Notes under the pieces: generated by a model
The model's input: only the letters and a program-made list of their open reading frames with translations
Database searches by the model: none
Told to the model about the DNA's origin: nothing
Made by a program: the position numbers and the translations under genes
Source: a virus
Virus record (IMG/VR): IMGVR_UViG_3300035698_002397
Coordinates: 1 to 43,974 of that record
Direction: 5' to 3' (one strand)
DNA length: 43,974 nt
Part shown: positions 25,707 through 33,627 of the stretch, piece by piece
Numbering within the stretch: the stretch's first letter is position 1
How the letters are laid out: every line of letters begins with the position of its first letter

Positions 25707-26883
25707 ACGCCAGCCCTACCTTGGGGTAGCTTTTAACCACTATCATACCTGAGTCAACCATCGTCTTGATTATAGTTTCAATCTGGTACGATGGCACTCT
25801 ACCTTGCATGAACCGGATAAGCCCCACTCTTGGCATTGGCTTTCCCTTCTGCCTGATCCCCCACTGTTGCACGAGATGCCAGACATCTTCGATAACCTTA
25901 GCGTCTGAGGTGTCAGCTTTCATGCTGCGGAATATTTCAGGCATATGTGCTTCGGCCTCGATCATCCACTCAAGCGCTGTTTGAAAATCTTGTTCCTCAA
26001 TCACCAATGAATCCGTGCGACTGGCGCAGGCTACCATCATCAACTTTAGCATGTGGGCGGTTCGGCGCGTGTTGTAGTTATATAGCTTCGGGTGGTTTGG
26101 TTCGGGTACACAACCGCCGAGCTGCCATGCGTCAATAGTGTTCGCGGCTTCCTCTGTAAACGTCATGCGACCATTCATTGCTCCGATGCTACGCAGGTCT
26201 TGCTTCATCTCCGTAAATAAAGTCTCATCCTGTTCGTCACCTGCGAATAGACTGCGGCGGCGTAACTCACTAGAGAAGATCAGGAACACACGGGACATAA
26301 AGCCATGGTTCCAAATACCCTCGGGCATACCGGAATTAAGTTGTGCAGGGGTTGTGCCTGCGATGATGTTAATCTGAGGTCGGGCGAGAGAGAATGTGTT
26401 CTTGCCCTCGCCGCCGCGTCTTGACTCACTGTACGGGTGGCCGTCATAGATATCTGTAAGCTTGCCCATCATTGATGAGTCGTATTGGGGTAGCAGCACT
26501 TGCAATTCGTTTGAACAAATCTTGAGGCTGTTAAAGTCTTCGGGCTTCTGCCCTGTCACAGTCAGCGACCGAGTAGCATTGCGCAGGTCATCGATGATGG
26601 AAGCGCTGGATGCGTTGGATGGTGCGACATGGTGCTCAGGTAGACTGCCCCATAATTCGGATATGATTTTGGTAAGGGCTGTCTTGCCTACACCTGGAGG
26701 GGAGATAAGGATTGTATAGAGGTTAGGGTATAGCATGGACTGGCGGGTGTATACTCCGACCCGCCTTTCCAATGCTCCTGCCACGGTTGCAATCGCCGCC
26801 CACTTACAGAATAGAGTGGGGGAAGTTCCGTGTTTAGTGTACTCAACGAAACTGTTAACCCATGACTTAGAGTGTCTTGACAT
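25672..26883 (-). CDS. DUF3987-type replicative helicase/ATPase
   Basis: A 403-residue protein with FVEYTKHGTSPTLFCKW (residues 12-28), LYPNLYTILISPPGVGKT containing Walker A (61-68), and SNELQVLLPQYDSSMMGKLT and INIIAGTTPAQL segments. These are typical of phage DUF3987/primase-helicase-type ATPases found beside DNA polymerase. A winged-helix-like C-terminus (LIRFMQGRVPSYQIETIIKT) may bind DNA. No primase domain is visible. It directly follows the polymerase gene (TAATG-type 1-nt overlap), so polymerase and motor would be made together. Confidence 0.85.
   Translation of the reverse strand: MSRHSKSWVNSFVEYTKHGTSPTLFCKWAAIATVAGALERRVGVYTRQSMLYPNLYTILISPPGVGKTALTKIISELWGSLPEHHVAPSNASSASIIDDLRNATRSLTVTGQKPEDFNSLKICSNELQVLLPQYDSSMMGKLTDIYDGHPYSESRRGGEGKNTFSLARPQINIIAGTTPAQLNSGMPEGIWNHGFMSRVFLIFSSELRRRSLFAGDEQDETLFTEMKQDLRSIGAMNGRMTFTEEAANTIDAWQLGGCVPEPNHPKLYNYNTRRTAHMLKLMMVACASRTDSLVIEEQDFQTALEWMIEAEAHMPEIFRSMKADTSDAKVIEDVWHLVQQWGIRQKGKPMPRVGLIRFMQGRVPSYQIETIIKTMVDSGMIVVKSYPKVGLAFTIGEAAPNEY
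25716..25734 (+). terminator. weak rho-independent terminator candidate for the rightward operon
   Basis: CTACC / GGTAG form a 5-bp stem with a TTGG loop, followed by CTTTT. It lies 10 nt past the last rightward stop codon and inside the end of the convergent gene. The stem is short, so efficiency is doubtful. Confidence 0.4.
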
Positions 26884-28466
26884 TATAGATAATCTCCAAT
26901 GCTCAATGTCTTCAATGATCTGACTTTCTGCTGGCGTTTGCGGTTGTCACCTTTACCAGTCCACTTCACCAACCCATCTGGATTGCCTCGTGGTTTACCT
27001 TCCAAGTCATAATCTACCTCACCCCAGTTCCAACCTATCTTTGCATCGGCTGGGACATTGAACTCTCTGCCACCGACAAGCTGCTGTTTGACTGGTAGGG
27101 TAGCGAGTGCCCAAGGAATGATTTCATCCTCAAGCTCTTCGGGGTATTGGAATAGAAGTGAGTCATGCACCTGACATAAGAATTGAATGGGCTTGCCAAC
27201 GCGCCATAATTGCAGCATACCATGGTTGATCTCATCCGATGTAAGGGACTGAGGCTCGTAAGCAATTGCAGCACGTAGGGTTGTCGGGTCGGTGGCACGC
27301 CCCCAAAATGATCGTTTACGGCCCATCAAAGTTGTGATGGTATGATTGGCTTCCAATTGGTTTTTGCGGTCAATGTGCCATTGGGAAAGGCACGGGAAAG
27401 CGCCAAAATAAGACGATTGAAACGCGTCAATAATCTTGACGGGCATTTTCGTATGTTTCGCCATGGTCCCAGCTGTGCCGAGGTAGTTCGTACCATGCCC
27501 TAGCTTCTTAGAGGTTTGGCGATAGCTGTCCTGCCTGTAGAAAGGTTGCTCAGCGATAAGCCTCGCCGCCTTAATATCTGTCTCATCGTCAGGCCATGCA
27601 AGGTCGCGCCATGTCATCTTGGCTACGGTTGTGTGCAGGTCACCGGACTCGCAAGCATCGAGGTATGAACCAGCGAACTCAGGGCCATGTGACTCCAAGT
27701 AAAGGTTCCAGCAGATCGCGCCAACGTTGCGGCTATCACCCTGCTCTAGATCGATGTTGCAAAGCTTCATGCCTCGGTCTGCTACGAACGCGTCACGTAG
27801 TTCTCGATCGATGTTTTGCATGTTCTTACCAGTACCGAAGTCGGAAAAGGAGGATGACATGCGGCCTGTGTTTGTACCGGCTATGTTATACGAGCAACGG
27901 AAACGATTATCTGCATCGATTGCGGTCTCAAAGAACTGGCGTTTCTTATCGAGGTCACGAAGGGCGAGGATGTGAACGCAGAATACCTCAGCGTAGTAGT
28001 ACTGCTGCAATGTTTCTAGTGCATCACGGTTGGAAGTGGGGGCCATTATACCATGAGCGTTACGCTTGCGGATTGGTTTAAGGTTCAGGTAGTCCACGCC
28101 ATAGAACATACGCTTCACCTGTGCGGGGCTGCGGTAGTTAAACTTGGGGAAGCCATAAGCATCTGCGATCAGCTGAAGGTTACCGTTGATCTTATCGATC
28201 TTGCCTCTGATTTTTTCAAGGGACTGATCACGAATTACATGGTCCATGAGGATACCGCGCAAGTTCATCTCCATCACAGGGCCGCGTAAGGCTAGGGATA
28301 GATCGTAGGTCTTGCGTGTTGTCTCGGTAAGCTGTGAGTTAAGCGCCGAATGTATCTCGTGGGTAAGGCAGCAATCAAGTGCGTTATACACCTGATCTTT
28401 TGTGTCCTGATCAAGCGCAGCTAATGTGCGCTCGTCAAGATCAGCGTTCTGGATTATGTCGGCCAT
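26883..28466 (-). CDS. family A DNA polymerase, C-terminal piece (polymerase domain)
   Basis: A 527-residue replicative polymerase lacking most of its proofreading domain. Motif A is CNIDLEQGDSR (D239), motif B RQTSKKLGHGTNYLG (R316, K320, Y328), and motif C QVHDSLLF (D435, with Ser in place of the usual Glu). The first ~45 residues still contain the Exo III motif YNALD (Y27, D31) that belongs to the 3'-5' exonuclease. The rest of that domain is encoded separately at 29307-30299. The start has AGGTGA 7 nt upstream and overlaps the previous gene by 13 nt, so it is a designed gene start, not a sequencing break. Confidence 0.95.
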   Translation of the reverse strand: MADIIQNADLDERTLAALDQDTKDQVYNALDCCLTHEIHSALNSQLTETTRKTYDLSLALRGPVMEMNLRGILMDHVIRDQSLEKIRGKIDKINGNLQLIADAYGFPKFNYRSPAQVKRMFYGVDYLNLKPIRKRNAHGIMAPTSNRDALETLQQYYYAEVFCVHILALRDLDKKRQFFETAIDADNRFRCSYNIAGTNTGRMSSSFSDFGTGKNMQNIDRELRDAFVADRGMKLCNIDLEQGDSRNVGAICWNLYLESHGPEFAGSYLDACESGDLHTTVAKMTWRDLAWPDDETDIKAARLIAEQPFYRQDSYRQTSKKLGHGTNYLGTAGTMAKHTKMPVKIIDAFQSSYFGAFPCLSQWHIDRKNQLEANHTITTLMGRKRSFWGRATDPTTLRAAIAYEPQSLTSDEINHGMLQLWRVGKPIQFLCQVHDSLLFQYPEELEDEIIPWALATLPVKQQLVGGREFNVPADAKIGWNWGEVDYDLEGKPRGNPDGLVKWTGKGDNRKRQQKVRSLKTLSIGDYL

Positions 28467-28894
28467 GGCAAATCACCTGCTGCGTATTGTTGGAGTAAGG
28501 AGATACGTTCTTTCAGAATGTCGTTCTGTAGGGCGGCATTTACTTTTATGAGTTGGTATCCTGCGCCGATCACATAGATAGGGAGGGAATAAACTTTGGC
28601 CCACATCAGTTCTATTGCCACGCCCTTGCTCTTATCCCAACCTGGTATTTGAGTGAGAACGACGCCATTGCTGTGTGACACCATATGCTCATTGAACTCT
28701 ACCCAAGCCGTAGCTGACGTGCCATGATGACGCAGCTGGTGGCCGTATACGATAGGCGAAAAGACTACGTTACCTTTCCGCATCAGGTTAGAGGTGATGC
28801 GAAGATGGGCAGCGCACATGGCCTCGAAATGCGCCTCGGGGTCTTTGCACTGTGATGCGGTCTGCGGGGAGTATGGTCCTGCGACGTATAACAT
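28454..28894 (-). CDS. DUF1937-like / nucleoside deoxyribosyltransferase-like protein
   Basis: A 146-residue protein beginning MLYVAGPYS, with VVFSPIVYGHQLRHHG, a W..fn..m (WVEFNEHMVSHSNGVVL) segment and PGWDKSKGVAIELMWA. These fit the DUF1937 branch of the nucleoside 2-deoxyribosyltransferase-like fold, where the Glu in GVAIELMWA is the expected catalytic position. It may act on nucleotides, but the substrate is unknown. It lies between the two polymerase genes. Confidence 0.8.
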   Translation of the reverse strand: MLYVAGPYSPQTASQCKDPEAHFEAMCAAHLRITSNLMRKGNVVFSPIVYGHQLRHHGTSATAWVEFNEHMVSHSNGVVLTQIPGWDKSKGVAIELMWAKVYSLPIYVIGAGYQLIKVNAALQNDILKERISLLQQYAAGDLPWPT

Positions 28895-29136
28895 TAGCGC
28901 GCACCTCCGGTTGGGTCGATAGGGGGACGGATAGCTGGTCCAGCGCCGTTAAGTACTGAGGTCATTGACCCATCTTTACCGCCTTCGCCTAGCATCTCAC
29001 GAGACACGGCGCCTCGGGTGATACGCAAAGCAGACAACGTGCTCTCAGCTTCCACGATGGCATTGTCTAGCGCCTGCAAATAGAATGTACTAGCGTCCAG
29101 TGCCTTGGCAGTGTGTGTTGTTTTAAGTCCGTTCAT
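28894..29136 (-). CDS. small hypothetical protein between polymerase halves
   Basis: An 80-residue protein that I do not recognise. The first half is predicted helical (ALDASTFYLQALDNAIVEAE). The second half is Gly/Pro-rich and ends PPIDPTGGAR, probably disordered. GGAATAGAG precedes the start, and it joins the next gene by TAATG. Confidence 0.7.
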   Translation of the reverse strand: MNGLKTTHTAKALDASTFYLQALDNAIVEAESTLSALRITRGAVSREMLGEGGKDGSMTSVLNGAGPAIRPPIDPTGGAR

Positions 29137-29140
29137 TGCT

Positions 29141-29305
29141 CTATTCCTCTAACAGTTCAGACCATGGGTCTATTGCGTTTCGTTGGGCTACCTCTTTGGC
29201 AGCGATGCGGCGGATATCCTCAACGGTCTCTGCCTGTATTTCCAGTGCGTCTTCGTAGGCAACGCCATCACTGTTCATGACTGTGTAGTGTATGCGTACT
29301 AACAT
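29141..29305 (-). CDS. small hypothetical protein between polymerase halves
   Basis: A 54-residue protein, MLVRIHYTVMNSDGVAYEDA, with a helical second half (TVEDIRRIAAKEVAQRNA). It looks like a small alpha/beta fold. The start at 29305 has AAGGAGG 6 nt upstream, and that site overlaps the stop codon of the exonuclease gene. The longer in-frame extension lacks such a site. Function unknown. Confidence 0.75.
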   Translation of the reverse strand: MLVRIHYTVMNSDGVAYEDALEIQAETVEDIRRIAAKEVAQRNAIDPWSELLEE

Positions 29306-29306
29306 G

Positions 29307-30299
29307 TTAGTCCTCCTTTTTGGTTGTGTCCTTATTGGCTCGCATGAACTTCCATTGAGGCTCATGAGAATATAATGAACCGAGGAAGCCCAAGCCCTTT
29401 TCCATTTCGGGCTGGAGTGCGTGCTGCATTAGCATCGTATCCTCGGTTGCGTTTGGTAGGGCAATGCCGTACTCCTTCCAGAGATAGGTCATGTCATAGT
29501 TAAAGTTTTGCCCTACGATCTTCTTAGCGTTGGTACACCAGCGGCGTACATATTCCCACGCTTGTAGTTCTTCTGTGGCTGTGTCCCAATAGTTCCTGCT
29601 CATCTTCTTGTGTGTGAAGAACGGGACTACGATTGCGAACTCAGGTGAAGGGGCGAAACCTACGCATGTGATCTGCGGTGTCTTGGTCTCGATGTCGATG
29701 CTCAGTAAGTCTGAACTGAGGATGCGATCATTAACTGCGGCGAGGTCATCGAGTGTGGGGTTGATCCATAGCTCACGACGAGGGCGGATGACGTCTGGGT
29801 ACTCCGCTTCACGCGCACACTTGGCAAAGTCTGACTCGATCACAGGACGCAGCTTGAACTCGGACATGACTGAACGCGGTGAGTATGTGGCGATAAGTTT
29901 GCCGAACTCAGTGGCGATCGGACTGCCGCGATACTTACGCAGAGAACGTTCGGAGGTTAGCAGCCAGAGTGGGATTTGCCCAAGGCCTATGATAAGGTTA
30001 GGAGAGATGGTAAGGAGTTGCTCCTTAGTCTCGATCAAGTCTTGTTCGTACTGGGCCAGCACATATTTGTTTGTCATCACTGCGCGTGAGTTAGCAATGC
30101 CCAGTGATTTGGGTCCGACGAATGAGAACACTGAGCTGGCGGCTTTCTTGAACACAGGTATTACTGTGACGTCAGCCATGTCAATGCCTTGCCTCTCGCA
30201 CATGCCCTTGATCATACGGCCTGAACCGTCAGCCAATAGTTCCTCGGCATCTTCGTCGCCACGGGTTTGGTGCTCGGTGAGAATTACAATACTAGTCAT
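29307..30299 (-). CDS. 3'-5' exonuclease piece of split family A polymerase, with UDG-like N-terminal domain
   Basis: A 330-residue protein. Residues 1 to about 145 look like a degenerate uracil-DNA glycosylase-superfamily domain (VILTEHQ..., SGRMIKGMCERQGIDMADVT, PNLIIGLGQIPLWLL) without the usual catalytic GExPG. Residues about 185-330 are a DEDD exonuclease: Exo I SIDIET (D202, E204) and Exo II GQNFNYDMTYL (D269), then EDTMLMQHALQPEMEKGLGF. It stops at EPQWKFMR...KKED before Exo III, which is at the start of the polymerase gene 841 nt further on. The halves presumably assemble. The start overlaps the upstream gene by 8 nt. Confidence 0.9.
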   Translation of the reverse strand: MTSIVILTEHQTRGDEDAEELLADGSGRMIKGMCERQGIDMADVTVIPVFKKAASSVFSFVGPKSLGIANSRAVMTNKYVLAQYEQDLIETKEQLLTISPNLIIGLGQIPLWLLTSERSLRKYRGSPIATEFGKLIATYSPRSVMSEFKLRPVIESDFAKCAREAEYPDVIRPRRELWINPTLDDLAAVNDRILSSDLLSIDIETKTPQITCVGFAPSPEFAIVVPFFTHKKMSRNYWDTATEELQAWEYVRRWCTNAKKIVGQNFNYDMTYLWKEYGIALPNATEDTMLMQHALQPEMEKGLGFLGSLYSHEPQWKFMRANKDTTKKED

Positions 30300-30723
30300 C
30301 CATGTTTACCCCGCAATGTTTGCAGTAATTTGTGTCAGCGCTGAATGAATTGTAAGACTCGCAAGTGTGGTCAGCTGCTATAGCGCGGTCGAACAGTGCG
30401 ATGACCTCGGCATGGGTGCGTGAGTCGTTGAACGCTACGAGCTTCTGTACATCATAGGGGTAAGCAGTGTCGCAGTCCTCGGGCAAAGCGCCAGCTACTA
30501 CGCCCATTACGTGACGATGCAGTGGGGCGAGTGTCTTGCCCATGCGCTTTTCCTCTGGGCGTACCACTTTATTGATAGCGCCTGTGATGCACCAGCAGGC
30601 CGCTTCAGGATGGTCAGGCCAAACGGCTAGGCCCATCTTATCTCTGGCGGCTGTGCCCTGTACCCAATTACTTTCGAGGAGGATGGTTTCTCGTGCGGCT
30701 TGCATTAGTTCTAGTGCTGTCAT
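30292..30723 (-). CDS. DUF6197-like hypothetical protein with Cys-rich tail
   Basis: A 143-residue protein with ALELMQAARETILLESNWVQG and AACWCITGAINKVV, as in the DUF6197 group of small phage/bacterial proteins. The C-terminus CESYN...NYCKHCGVNMDD looks like a partial zinc ribbon. No function is known. I chose 30723 because AAGGAA lies 8 nt upstream and MTALELM is the natural start. Confidence 0.75.
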   Translation of the reverse strand: MTALELMQAARETILLESNWVQGTAARDKMGLAVWPDHPEAACWCITGAINKVVRPEEKRMGKTLAPLHRHVMGVVAGALPEDCDTAYPYDVQKLVAFNDSRTHAEVIALFDRAIAADHTCESYNSFSADTNYCKHCGVNMDD

Positions 30724-30776
30724 TGGCTTTGTTCCTTGTTGACTGTATGTATTAGGAAAGGGGTTCCGCAACCATA

Positions 30777-32084
30777 CTAGGACTCACGACCCTTCCATGC
30801 GTCAACAGCTGCGGCGTAGAACTCAGGGCTTTTCTCAATGCCGAGTGCATCTTTGGCTCCAGCTTTAAGTGCGGATAGGACAGCGTTACCACTGCCACAT
30901 GTCGGGTCGAGCATCAATGTCGTGCTGTCGATATACATCTCCATGAAGTGATCGAGCATTGCGACAGGCTTCTCACTCATGTGCATGACTTTAATGTTCG
31001 AGCTGCCCACGGTGTTAGCTTTCATCTTAGCTATGAAGCGATCGCCTCGGATGCAGTGAAAGGCAGTTTCATAGATGCGGCGTGGCTGACGTTTGGCATC
31101 AGGCGCAATACCCTTGTTGTCAGTCTTGTGCCAAACCAGTGGGAACGGTGATACTATCCAGCCCATCTGTTCAAGCGCTGCCTTAGTCTCAGTATAGAAG
31201 TCCATGCTGAACCAGAACATTAAGTGTGCGTCAGGTGCGATGATCGTGTTCATGTTATCTGCGAGGGCTGCGATGAGTGCCCAGTATACATCGATACCGT
31301 CCTCGTAACTTCCGAAGTTCTTACGTGCGGACTGGTCGGAGTCTTGCATGCCCACGCCGTATGGGAAATCGCAGTGGATGAAGTTGAAATGTGCGCCCGT
31401 GTATGTCTTGGCCCACTCGGTGAAGTCAGCGTTGATCAATGGGACCTCGCCCTCTACCATTGGGGCAGGGATAACCACGCGCTCAGGTGGAAGCTGCAAG
31501 GCTGCGGGTGCGACAATGCTGCTGATCAGGTCGGCGATCTCGCTCGTCTCTTCATTGCCCTCGCGGTTGTTCTTGCGTTCAACAATACTCTTGGCGACGG
31601 AAATCTTAGGCGCCTCGATAACTGCGGTGTTGCCCTCGGCGATCTCGTTTGCAATGCTGAGCCAGTTGCGACCCGTACGATCAGTCACCCCGATCTGCGC
31701 CGATGTCTTAGCTACGTTCCAATCCTTCTGCTCTGCGCCAAGGAGTTCGTGCATACGTTTGAAAGCTGACACTTGGTCCTGCCAAGGCAGGTCAACGCGC
31801 TTGATGTTTTCTTCTAGCTCGATAAGCTGTAGCTCGTTACTGCCTAGGTCCTCAAGGAAGTGGACTGGGATATCTGTCCAACCGAGGTTACGCATAGCAG
31901 TAAGGCGGCGTTCACCTGCAATGAGTGTACCGCTTCGTGTAATGACTGGGTTGTTAATGAGGCCGACGTTAGCGATAGAGTGCATCAAGGACTCGATATC
32001 TTCTAACTTACGGCGCTGGCGAGTGTCGCGCTTAACCACTATGAAATCTGATTTTACTACGCCGTGGCTGTTCTTCTTGGTCAT
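30777..32084 (-). CDS. ParB-domain / DNA methyltransferase fusion
   Basis: A 435-residue two-domain protein. Residues 1 to about 120 are a ParB/Srx-like nuclease domain with GLINNPVI (41-48), GERRLTA (57-63) and EENIKR (91-96), followed by a helical KorB/HTH-like linker (AQIGVTDRTGRNWL). Residues about 205-435 form an N4/N6 amino-methyltransferase with CDFPYG (238-243, a DPPY variant) ahead of the SAM-binding LDPTCGSGNAV (about 392-402), i.e. beta-type order. No cognate restriction enzyme is seen, so self-protection or gene control is likely. It is the first gene after a strong terminator. Confidence 0.9.
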   Translation of the reverse strand: MTKKNSHGVVKSDFIVVKRDTRQRRKLEDIESLMHSIANVGLINNPVITRSGTLIAGERRLTAMRNLGWTDIPVHFLEDLGSNELQLIELEENIKRVDLPWQDQVSAFKRMHELLGAEQKDWNVAKTSAQIGVTDRTGRNWLSIANEIAEGNTAVIEAPKISVAKSIVERKNNREGNEETSEIADLISSIVAPAALQLPPERVVIPAPMVEGEVPLINADFTEWAKTYTGAHFNFIHCDFPYGVGMQDSDQSARKNFGSYEDGIDVYWALIAALADNMNTIIAPDAHLMFWFSMDFYTETKAALEQMGWIVSPFPLVWHKTDNKGIAPDAKRQPRRIYETAFHCIRGDRFIAKMKANTVGSSNIKVMHMSEKPVAMLDHFMEMYIDSTTLMLDPTCGSGNAVLSALKAGAKDALGIEKSPEFYAAAVDAWKGRES

Positions 32085-32109
32085 GTTATACTCGCTTAGA
32101 TGTTGGAGG

Positions 32110-32143
32110 AAAAACGAACCGGCTGGGGATTACCGGTTCGTTT
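32110..32143 (-). terminator. strong rho-independent terminator between SSB-like gene and ParB-methyltransferase
   Basis: A perfect 11-bp stem (AAACGAACCGG / CCGGTTCGTTT) with a 10-nt loop is followed leftward by a T-run. It lies 16 nt past the stop at 32159 and 26 nt before the next start. With the A-run on the other side it could also act on the opposite strand. It would attenuate transcription from the recombination genes into the polymerase operon. Confidence 0.88.
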
Positions 32144-32158
32144 CACAGTTAAAATGTA

Positions 32159-32620
32159 TTAGTCAGCTTGCATAGTCTTGCGCACTTCATCATACATTTT
32201 TTCAGGGTCGTTCTTATCAGCACGGTGAGCAATCTCAGCCATGACCGATGTACCGACTGCCGCTGTTAGCAACTCTTTCAACGGAGCATCTTCACCGACA
32301 TCAGCTTGACAATGGACTAGGCAGAACTGTTTCACATCGTACAGTGTGCGTTTGAATTTTGCTTCGTCTTCAGTGTCGAACATGAAACGCTTGCTACGAA
32401 CCTGACCAACAACATTACCGTACTCGGCAAGTTCTTCTTCGTCAACGCTGTCAGAAGGGGCAGCGATCTTCAGGCTGAAATCAATCGTATCATATTTACC
32501 ATCGGCAATTTTGTCTCGAGTATATTTTTGAACTGCCCAAACATACGCGCCCTGTGGGAGCAATGGTGGCTTTTCAATTGTGTCAATGCCTTGGTCTAGT
32601 ACGTCATCAAAATTTAACAT
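32159..32620 (-). CDS. SSB-like / recombinase partner protein
   Basis: A 153-residue protein starting MLNFDDVLDQG, with PPLLPQGAYVWAVQKYTRDK, RSKRFMFDTEDE and a terminal EVRKTMQAD. Acidic, beta-rich proteins of this kind follow Sak4-type recombinase genes in many phages and are thought to bind single-stranded DNA. The function is inferred from that pairing and not from a clear OB-fold motif. The gap to the recombinase gene is 14 nt. Confidence 0.7.
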   Translation of the reverse strand: MLNFDDVLDQGIDTIEKPPLLPQGAYVWAVQKYTRDKIADGKYDTIDFSLKIAAPSDSVDEEELAEYGNVVGQVRSKRFMFDTEDEAKFKRTLYDVKQFCLVHCQADVGEDAPLKELLTAAVGTSVMAEIAHRADKNDPEKMYDEVRKTMQAD

Positions 32621-32634
32621 TAGTTATTCCTTCG

Positions 32635-33429
32635 TTACTGTGCTTTAATCTGCTTGAATAAGTCGGCTAGACCTGTTTCGAGGGGCAGATCGTTACCCTC
32701 TATTTCCAAACTCGCGGGGGACTTTAAGTCTATTACCGCGCTGTTGGTAAACCTTAGTTTGCGCTTCACGTTAGCACCGAAGCCAGAAGCCTCAGCCATG
32801 ATAAGCGAGTCGAAGTAGGAACCAATGACTGGGCCAAGCGCCCGACCAACCGCAGCAGGGAATGACTTTCCTACTATGGTTCCGTCTTCATCAGCCTTGC
32901 CTTCTTTCAGGTGGGAGATGATGATCACGTTGGTCTTGAACTCTTCACCAGTCACCATGGCGATTACGTTTTCGACTGCCTCTTGTGAAGCCTTAAATGT
33001 TTGCCGCTTGTCCTTCGCATTGCGGTTCATACTGTCGGCCCACTCATAAGCAGCGCGACCGAGCTTAGTTAATGTATCGAGGACGAAGATTGTATCTGGT
33101 CCCCATTCCGATGGGACCGAGTCATCATCCCATTTGCCTAACGCCTTGATGCAGTTTACAAACGCTTTAGGTGCGGCACATTCTAGGCCTCGGCTTGTCG
33201 CTTTGTAAACATCTCGGAACGTTAAGTAGTCTACATTACCTGCTTTGTCTGGGCAATGTTTATTTACGAGTACTTTTAGGATTGATAATCCGTTATCAGT
33301 ATCGAGGATGCGAATTTTATATCCGGCCTTGACGAGGGAAAGGAGTGCGGCAGTCTTACCTGTGCCACTGTTACCAACCAGCATGAGCTTTACAAACTCG
33401 TTGGAGGAATGATCTGTTAATTTACCCAT
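32635..33429 (-). CDS. Sak4-type RecA-fold recombinase ATPase
   Basis: A 264-residue single-domain RecA-like ATPase with Walker A GNSGTGKT (residues 19-26), ILDTDNG (41-47) and Walker B TIFVLDT (113-119), followed by VIIISHLKEG. This pattern fits the phage Sak4/AAA_24 group, which promotes single-strand annealing or recombination with an SSB. The start at 33429 (MGKLTDHSS) follows AGGGGA, and the long upstream extension is the reading of another gene. It lies next to an SSB-like gene. Confidence 0.88.
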   Translation of the reverse strand: MGKLTDHSSNEFVKLMLVGNSGTGKTAALLSLVKAGYKIRILDTDNGLSILKVLVNKHCPDKAGNVDYLTFRDVYKATSRGLECAAPKAFVNCIKALGKWDDDSVPSEWGPDTIFVLDTLTKLGRAAYEWADSMNRNAKDKRQTFKASQEAVENVIAMVTGEEFKTNVIIISHLKEGKADEDGTIVGKSFPAAVGRALGPVIGSYFDSLIMAEASGFGANVKRKLRFTNSAVIDLKSPASLEIEGNDLPLETGLADLFKQIKAQ

Positions 33430-33613
33430 GGGTAAGCATCCCCTGAACATGCGGCTCTCGAACTGACGTCGAGGTAAAGACGAAGAGAATGGTGTCTTCG
33501 CGGGTGAGTCCCCAAGTTTCCGGTCGTGTGTCACTTTCAACTCCGGTCCCTAGTGGGCGGTTAACGAGGCGGTGTGCCCCGGCTTGTGTGCGATAAAAAA
33601 TATATTGAAACAT
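33422..33613 (-). CDS. small hypothetical protein upstream of the recombinase
   Basis: A 63-residue protein with natural-looking sequence (RPETWGLTREDTILFVFTST). GGAG lies 6 nt before the ATG, and the end overlaps the recombinase start by 8 nt, which supports it as a coupled gene. Function unknown. Confidence 0.7.
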   Translation of the reverse strand: MFQYIFYRTQAGAHRLVNRPLGTGVESDTRPETWGLTREDTILFVFTSTSVREPHVQGMLTHG

Positions 33614-33627
33614 GCTGGCTCCGTGGG

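Noticed and set aside
28454-29306. Self-splicing intron or intein as the cause of the split polymerase
   Set aside because: No homing-endonuclease motif, the intervening genes have their own ribosome sites and overlaps, and each polymerase half has its own start and stop.
29608-30348. 246-codon frame on the plus strand
   Set aside because: Antisense to the exonuclease gene with its DEDD motifs; Ser-rich composition of a shadow.
30724-30776. GGTT-GCGG-AACC hairpin after the ParB-methyltransferase gene
   Set aside because: Only a 4-bp stem and a mixed pyrimidine tail; too weak to call a terminator.
32085-32110. Promoter (TATAAC near 32090) just before the ParB-methyltransferase gene
   Set aside because: No matching -35 box at proper distance, and the box lies almost on the start codon.
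31348-32175. 275-codon frame on the plus strand
   Set aside because: Antisense to the ParB-methyltransferase gene, whose protein motifs are clear; no start signal.
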